The notes under the pieces are model-generated. The model saw only the letters and a program-made list of their open reading frames with translations, was not told where the DNA came from and ran no database searches. 64,000 nt of DNA from positions 157,010 through 221,009 of the forward strand of contig CACRXP010000015.1 of assembly GCA_902702965.1 (NCBI GenBank). The letters run 5' to 3'. Shown piece by piece: positions 59,241 to 64,000 of the stretch. Position 1 is the stretch's first letter, and every line of letters starts with the position of its first letter. This DNA comes from Spirometra erinaceieuropaei (taxonomy: Eukaryota; Platyhelminthes; Cestoda; Diphyllobothriidea; Diphyllobothriidae). The position numbers and the translations under genes are program-made.

Positions 59241-61139
59241 CAGTACGTGACCTATCTCATGAAATCTTATAACGGAAACTGATGAGAGAATTTCTGGACG
59301 CCTTTGCCGTTGAGCATTTCGTTCGATCATCCACTTCCCTCAATAAAATGACATTTTATTATGCAGAAATTGTGTTTACGTAATTATATCAGGCAAACTA
59401 TCAGTACAGTTTAGCGAAACTGAACGTTGGAATATATTCGTGCAATTTCCTAAGCTAATACATGTCCTAGACTCCGGTTACGCATCTGGACGACTTTTTT
59501 TATTGAAAGGATAGTAATTTATCCGCGATGGTTTTAGTAAACACATTTAGCCGGGCTAGAAATTTTATTTTATATCCGATGTAAATCATGGTGATCAACT
59601 TGCTAAAACAAAGGTTATTTTAAGAAAATCGGAGGTTTTATCAATTTCTAAATGTCAAATTAGCAGATCTGTGCGATTTCGTGCCCTAACGCAGATGGGG
59701 ATTCCTTTGTTTAAGTGGACTGAAATATTTTCGCCGTTTGGAAAATCCTACCTGATGTCACATAGATGACCACCGCGGAATGGTCAATTCCAGCTTTAAA
59801 CATATGAAACACTAATTGTCGTGTAGTTTAGCTTCTGCGCATGTCGTATCTAGAAATAGAACGAGCAAAACTTAGTTTCCGCAAAATATCAGTATTTATA
59901 CGGGCACTCTGTCGTGAATTCATAATGGAAGAACGGAGTGTATAAGCGAGCAAAACAGTGGAAATGGCCTCAATATATAGAAAAAAGCATGTTCTTACGT
60001 TCACGGTAGAAAAAAATATTAGTGTTTCTCATGGACGCGAAAGAAACGGTCAAAAGTGTCAAATTTTTATTTAGCCTCGACGTGCAAAAATGCAAATTAC
60101 GCAGAGATCCGTCAACGGAGTGCAGTAATAAAGCACTTCTTAAAAAGGTAACTTATTGAGGAAAGTTTTTTTTAGCGATCAAAGGCATATTCGTTTCTGA
60201 CTTTCGTTGTGGGCAGTCATTTTTCTCGAAAATGAAGTTTGATGTCTGAAAGAGTCGTTAAATGTGAGCCAAATGACCATCCTCGCGAAAAGGAGCGCCC
60301 GAACCATCACTAATTCGGTAAATGCCTTCAAGGATAATCTTATTTTCAAGTTCTCATCAGACAGATAATTTAGAATCTGTCTCTATGGAAGATCGGGTGA
60401 AAACACTGAAAATCATGAAGTATTCAGTAGCATTTCAAGGCCGATCAGAAACTCAACATAATTCAAAACGAACGAAAAGGGTAAGTTAATTTAACGGAAG
60501 AAAATTTCTCTCTATAAACACAAAATGGTATGTTTACGATCACGTCTGTCAGTTCTGTTTAAATTTATTAGGCACCGACCGGCCTGATGGCATGTCACCT
60601 TATGAAAACCTTTGTTCCTACGAGGTCTCCATCGGTGAAATCAAGCAAAAACCAGTTTCTCTTGTTGAATCTCGTCTCATTTAACTGGAACTACACAAGG
60701 ATAACACAAAACGCTGGCAAACGGTTTTGGAATCTACACTCGGAGTGTAAGCAGGTAAAAATTCGTCGTACATGAAATCACAGCAACAACTAAACTATAT
60801 TTAGATGTAAACTTCACTAAAGCACTGTTATTAGACGTTATTTTATGTCTAATTTCATATTTTCTACGTTTTTGTTATGAGAATACATTCAATACATCTA
60901 AAAACGAAGTTTACTAAATTGGAGCCACTTATGAAGTTTTCGGGATATTGCGCTTTTCTAAAAAAATCGGCATTTTTAAGCAACGTAAAACTGCCTTTGA
61001 TATATCTTTTATGCTTTTAATTTTTTTAAGCATGTACTTAATTATCATAGACACTGGACTCATGAAATGGTGTCGGTTTGCGAGTGATTGGCAATAATTC
61101 GTAAATTTCCACAAATCTCACGAGGTAGGTCACTAACTG
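59241..61139. mobile_element. 1.9-kb long relative of the 6378 MITE
   Basis: It starts CAGTACGTGACCTATCTCAT and ends with the complement of CAGTTAGTGACCTACCTCGT, flanked by TA (59239-59240 and 61140-61141). The outer parts, 59241 to about 59333 and about 60904 to 61139, match the 358-bp element. The middle of about 1.57 kb is absent from the short copy, where only some 24 different bases stand. No transposase motif was found in the middle. It may be a fuller non-autonomous version, or a short element that received an insertion. Confidence 0.8.
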
Positions 61140-61141
61140 TA

Positions 61142-64000
61142 TAATATTCCGCGAATATGACATAGAAAGCTTGTCGTGACGACATGCTTTAGTCTTTGCT
61201 CAATAGAAAGACTTTTCTCAGCCGGATCGCTATTCGTCTGCAAAATAGCTAGGTGCATATTCTTTCGATAACTCACTTCACAAACTGCCTGAAAAACTGC
61301 AGGCTATTTTTACATGACATCGCCTTCATTCGAGTCATACTGCACTCAAAACAAATTCTTGCGAAAGGGGGCTCAGCTTGAAATCTGCCTATTTTCACTG
61401 GTGGCAGATCCTTCACAAACGACACATAGCAGGACATTAACGACTATAATCTGTTTGGTTGTGAATTTTACAATGCTTGATTTAAGTTATCAGACTTCAA
61501 TCAAAACCATATATTTAGAAACAAACCCCAATGTAAATCTTTCTCAAAATTGTTGGCATTTTCCAAACATGTCTGAAGTGATCTCGGAAATGTCCGAAAA
61601 TTGTGCTGGGCTAAATTATCAAAATGCACACCCAGTAAAATACTAGACTACACCGCCTGCATCCTATGTTATGTTCTGTCCTCTTTTTGTTTTGTCAAAG
61701 TACCGGAGGAATAATTTCACGTCCGGCCTACTTTTTGAAGGACGCATAAGCTAATTAACCCTTCGCCTATATCAAACTAAGGACTGTGAACAAAGTGTTA
61801 TTTAACAACTGTTTACTTTACTGGAGACGCAGCTGGTGGTAAGCTGGAGTTATCAGAAATAATTGCCAGGCTGCTTTATGAAGGCAGCTGGAATACAGGC
61901 ATCTTTCTGTCTGAACTGATATCCGTCGTTGACTGCCTGCAAATCTGGGTGACCGAGGGAACACAATCAAGCTTATATCTAGATCCGGTGCTGACAAGTT
62001 ATAAGGAATGAGCAACTCGCCGGTTACGCAAGTTTGTTAGGACAGTGATTAGAACCAAACGGTGTCGACGATACATAAAGAGGCGTGAATGCATTACAGG
62101 AGTTCATGAAGTCATGTAGTAGGTTAAAACGTGTAAATTTACACTGCACAACTGAGGGAATAATTAAGTAAAACCCACATATTAGCTCGGCCTGTGAAAT
62201 ATTCTACATGATATACCTTTTGATTATTGTACTTCGACACGAACGTCGCTATTGTTGATACCTTATGAAAGTCAATCCTCGGGCTCCCGAAATGCATTCC
62301 ACAACTGATACATCCACATAGTTTTAAATGCGTCTGTAAGGTTGATGGCAGGTTTACCCAAGAATGAAGTTTTGCGACTTGTTTAGTCAGGGTTCCTGGA
62401 AGACCATTCAATGGGGGTAAATCAGGGGGATACATTGGCCAGGGACTTGCTCCATCGATACCCACGCACTTGCTTGGAAATGCGTAACTTACAAACTGTT
62501 GCGCGTTCTCGCTTCATTCTGCTGAAAGGTGTTATTGAAAAAGTTTGCTTTCGGCACCGGAGGACTGAGGGAATCCTGCAGCATTGTTCGGTAATTTTCA
62601 TTATTAATTGTTTTTCATCAGAGGAGAAAGGGTGTATGATGTGGACTTCCTAATTGTGCTCCACACAGCGTTTTTCTGTGGAATTCGCCGCATGAGGCCA
62701 GACCTCTGGTTTTTTCGTTCCCAGATGCAGCATCTTCCGCGACTGACTTCGCAGCAGACATGAAGCGCTACTTCATTCGAAAAGGTCAACATGTCGGTAA
62801 ATGCATGCGCTTCCTCAGTTTCTGATTTGATTTTTATGGCCTTATTGGTAAGCTCCCTCTTGAAAGTCGTAAAGCAACTGAATTTCGCAGGCATGTTAGT
62901 GAAGTTTGATTTTCAGACTTTTACACATTATTGGTACCGAAATATGAATACACACCAATATAATTTGGGGCCTTCACCATAGACTTCTCTGAGTTCGTCC
63001 GCCGTCTCGTCCCTGATTTGGGGTTTTACAGATCACGGTTTGACAATGATCAATTCAGTTTATTTAAAATTTCTAGTTCATCTAGTTGGTGAACTTTTGC
63101 CGAAAACCCCTCTTCTAGGATGACTAAAACACTCCCCACTTGCCAGAAACGCGCACCAACGAATCATCCAAAACAATCAAAAAGAAAGAGCGATCTATCA
63201 TTAACTGAGAGTAAAAATGTATTGCGAAAGTACCATTACACTATCTAAAAATGAAAGCTTTTTAGGATAAGCAAAAGTGACTGAAGGTCAACAAATTCGT
63301 GCCCAAAACGAGTAAATTGAATTTATGGAAACGTATAAAGCTCATGCATCAAAAAACTGAGCAAAGTGACCAAAGCCCACCAACACAGACCTTTTGACTA
63401 GAAATTCACAAAGAATTAGTGTAACATGCGGCATGACTGCTAGTCAGCCGTGTGATGTTGTATCACACGTGCTAAAATGATACTACGAGAATGAGATGCT
63501 TGAGATGCAATTTATTACCGTGAGGAAGACCTGGCTTGATTCTTAGGAAAAGGACGTGGAACAAATAAGAAATTATGCCACATAACATGCCTGAAGGCCG
63601 GTAAGTGACCAACAGGGCAAGGGTATGGTTTGCACTCCGGGCCTAGCAACAAATAACCGAAGGAGCCGGTCTAACGCACGCAAAAGTAATTCGAGAAAAT
63701 AAAAATGAGAAATAAGTAAAATAACATCCAAAGTCTTTTAATACGCTTGGTAGGTAACCAGTAAGCAGGTGCACAATTTTAAAAAACTAACCAAAATCTG
63801 TAGTCAGGAAAATTTATACAACTGAATAAATCGCCGCATACCAAATAAATGAAGCTCAGGTTCGAGGAGAATTAGCAGCCAATGGAAATTGGTCGCGGGC
63901 ATTAACCGAAAGTGCATATAACGCGGACTGAATGCTATACTAGGAGATGCAATAACTGTCAGGAATTTACAAAAAATGCAAAATGAAGAACAATAAGGAG
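61142..64000. other. No recognisable feature to the right edge
   Basis: AT-rich with short frames. The frames at 62139-62465 and 62604-62894 on the minus strand show no domain I can name. Nothing indicates a gene, RNA or transposon end. Confidence 0.45.

Noticed and set aside
1..64000. CRISPR arrays, bacterial operons, phage or plasmid origins
   Set aside because: No spaced short repeats, no ribosome-binding-site-led gene runs and no replication genes; all signs are of animal nuclear DNA.

Overview
The window looks like gene-poor nuclear DNA of a multicellular animal. There are no dense operon-like reading frames, spliced exons are separated by long non-coding stretches, old transposons are everywhere, and one run of N (43938-44134) shows that it comes from a draft assembly. 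The repeats point to a flatworm, and I think most likely a diphyllobothriidean tapeworm. They are Penelope-like retroelements (PLEs) of two lineages, a CR1/jockey-type LINE, a mariner pseudogene, tRNA-derived SINEs and hammerhead-ribozyme elements. The phylum is moderately supported and the order is a guess; no species can be named from this sequence.

Only one host gene is convincingly visible. It is a GATA-type zinc-finger gene on the minus strand, with two exons (32377-32874 and 30940-31319) joined by a phase-matched intron. Its remaining exons were not found. Nearly all other recognisable coding matter is decayed transposon sequence, broken by stops and frameshifts.

Layout. 1-3030: no gene, two small hairpins. 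3035-4225: two PLE ends pointing away from each other. 6378-6735: a TA-flanked MITE. 8005-8538: a 534-bp element carrying hammerhead ribozymes in inverted arms, with two SINEs after it. 10040-11575: three retroelement pieces packed together (PLE minus, PLE plus, LINE plus). 13020-13935: mariner pseudogene. 14340-23375: four PLE relics of two lineages. 24975-29850: scattered SINEs. 30940-32874: the GATA-like gene, with a 356-bp palindrome inside its intron. 34935-41012: dispersed repeats, PLE ends and the second copy of the 534-bp ribozyme element (39200-39733). 46215-48049: a PLE C-terminal relic beside an 882-bp MITE with very long inverted repeats. 51890-52230: a palindrome of two tRNA-like sequences. 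59241-61139: a long relative of the first MITE. The rest shows nothing recognisable.

The most interesting object is the 534-bp ribozyme element. Its two copies have identical internal dimensions (126/104/126/178 bp) and direct target duplications of 11-12 bp. Each carries one predicted hammerhead ribozyme per strand. The 104-bp segment between the inverted arms lies in opposite orientation in the two copies, so the loop appears to have flipped.
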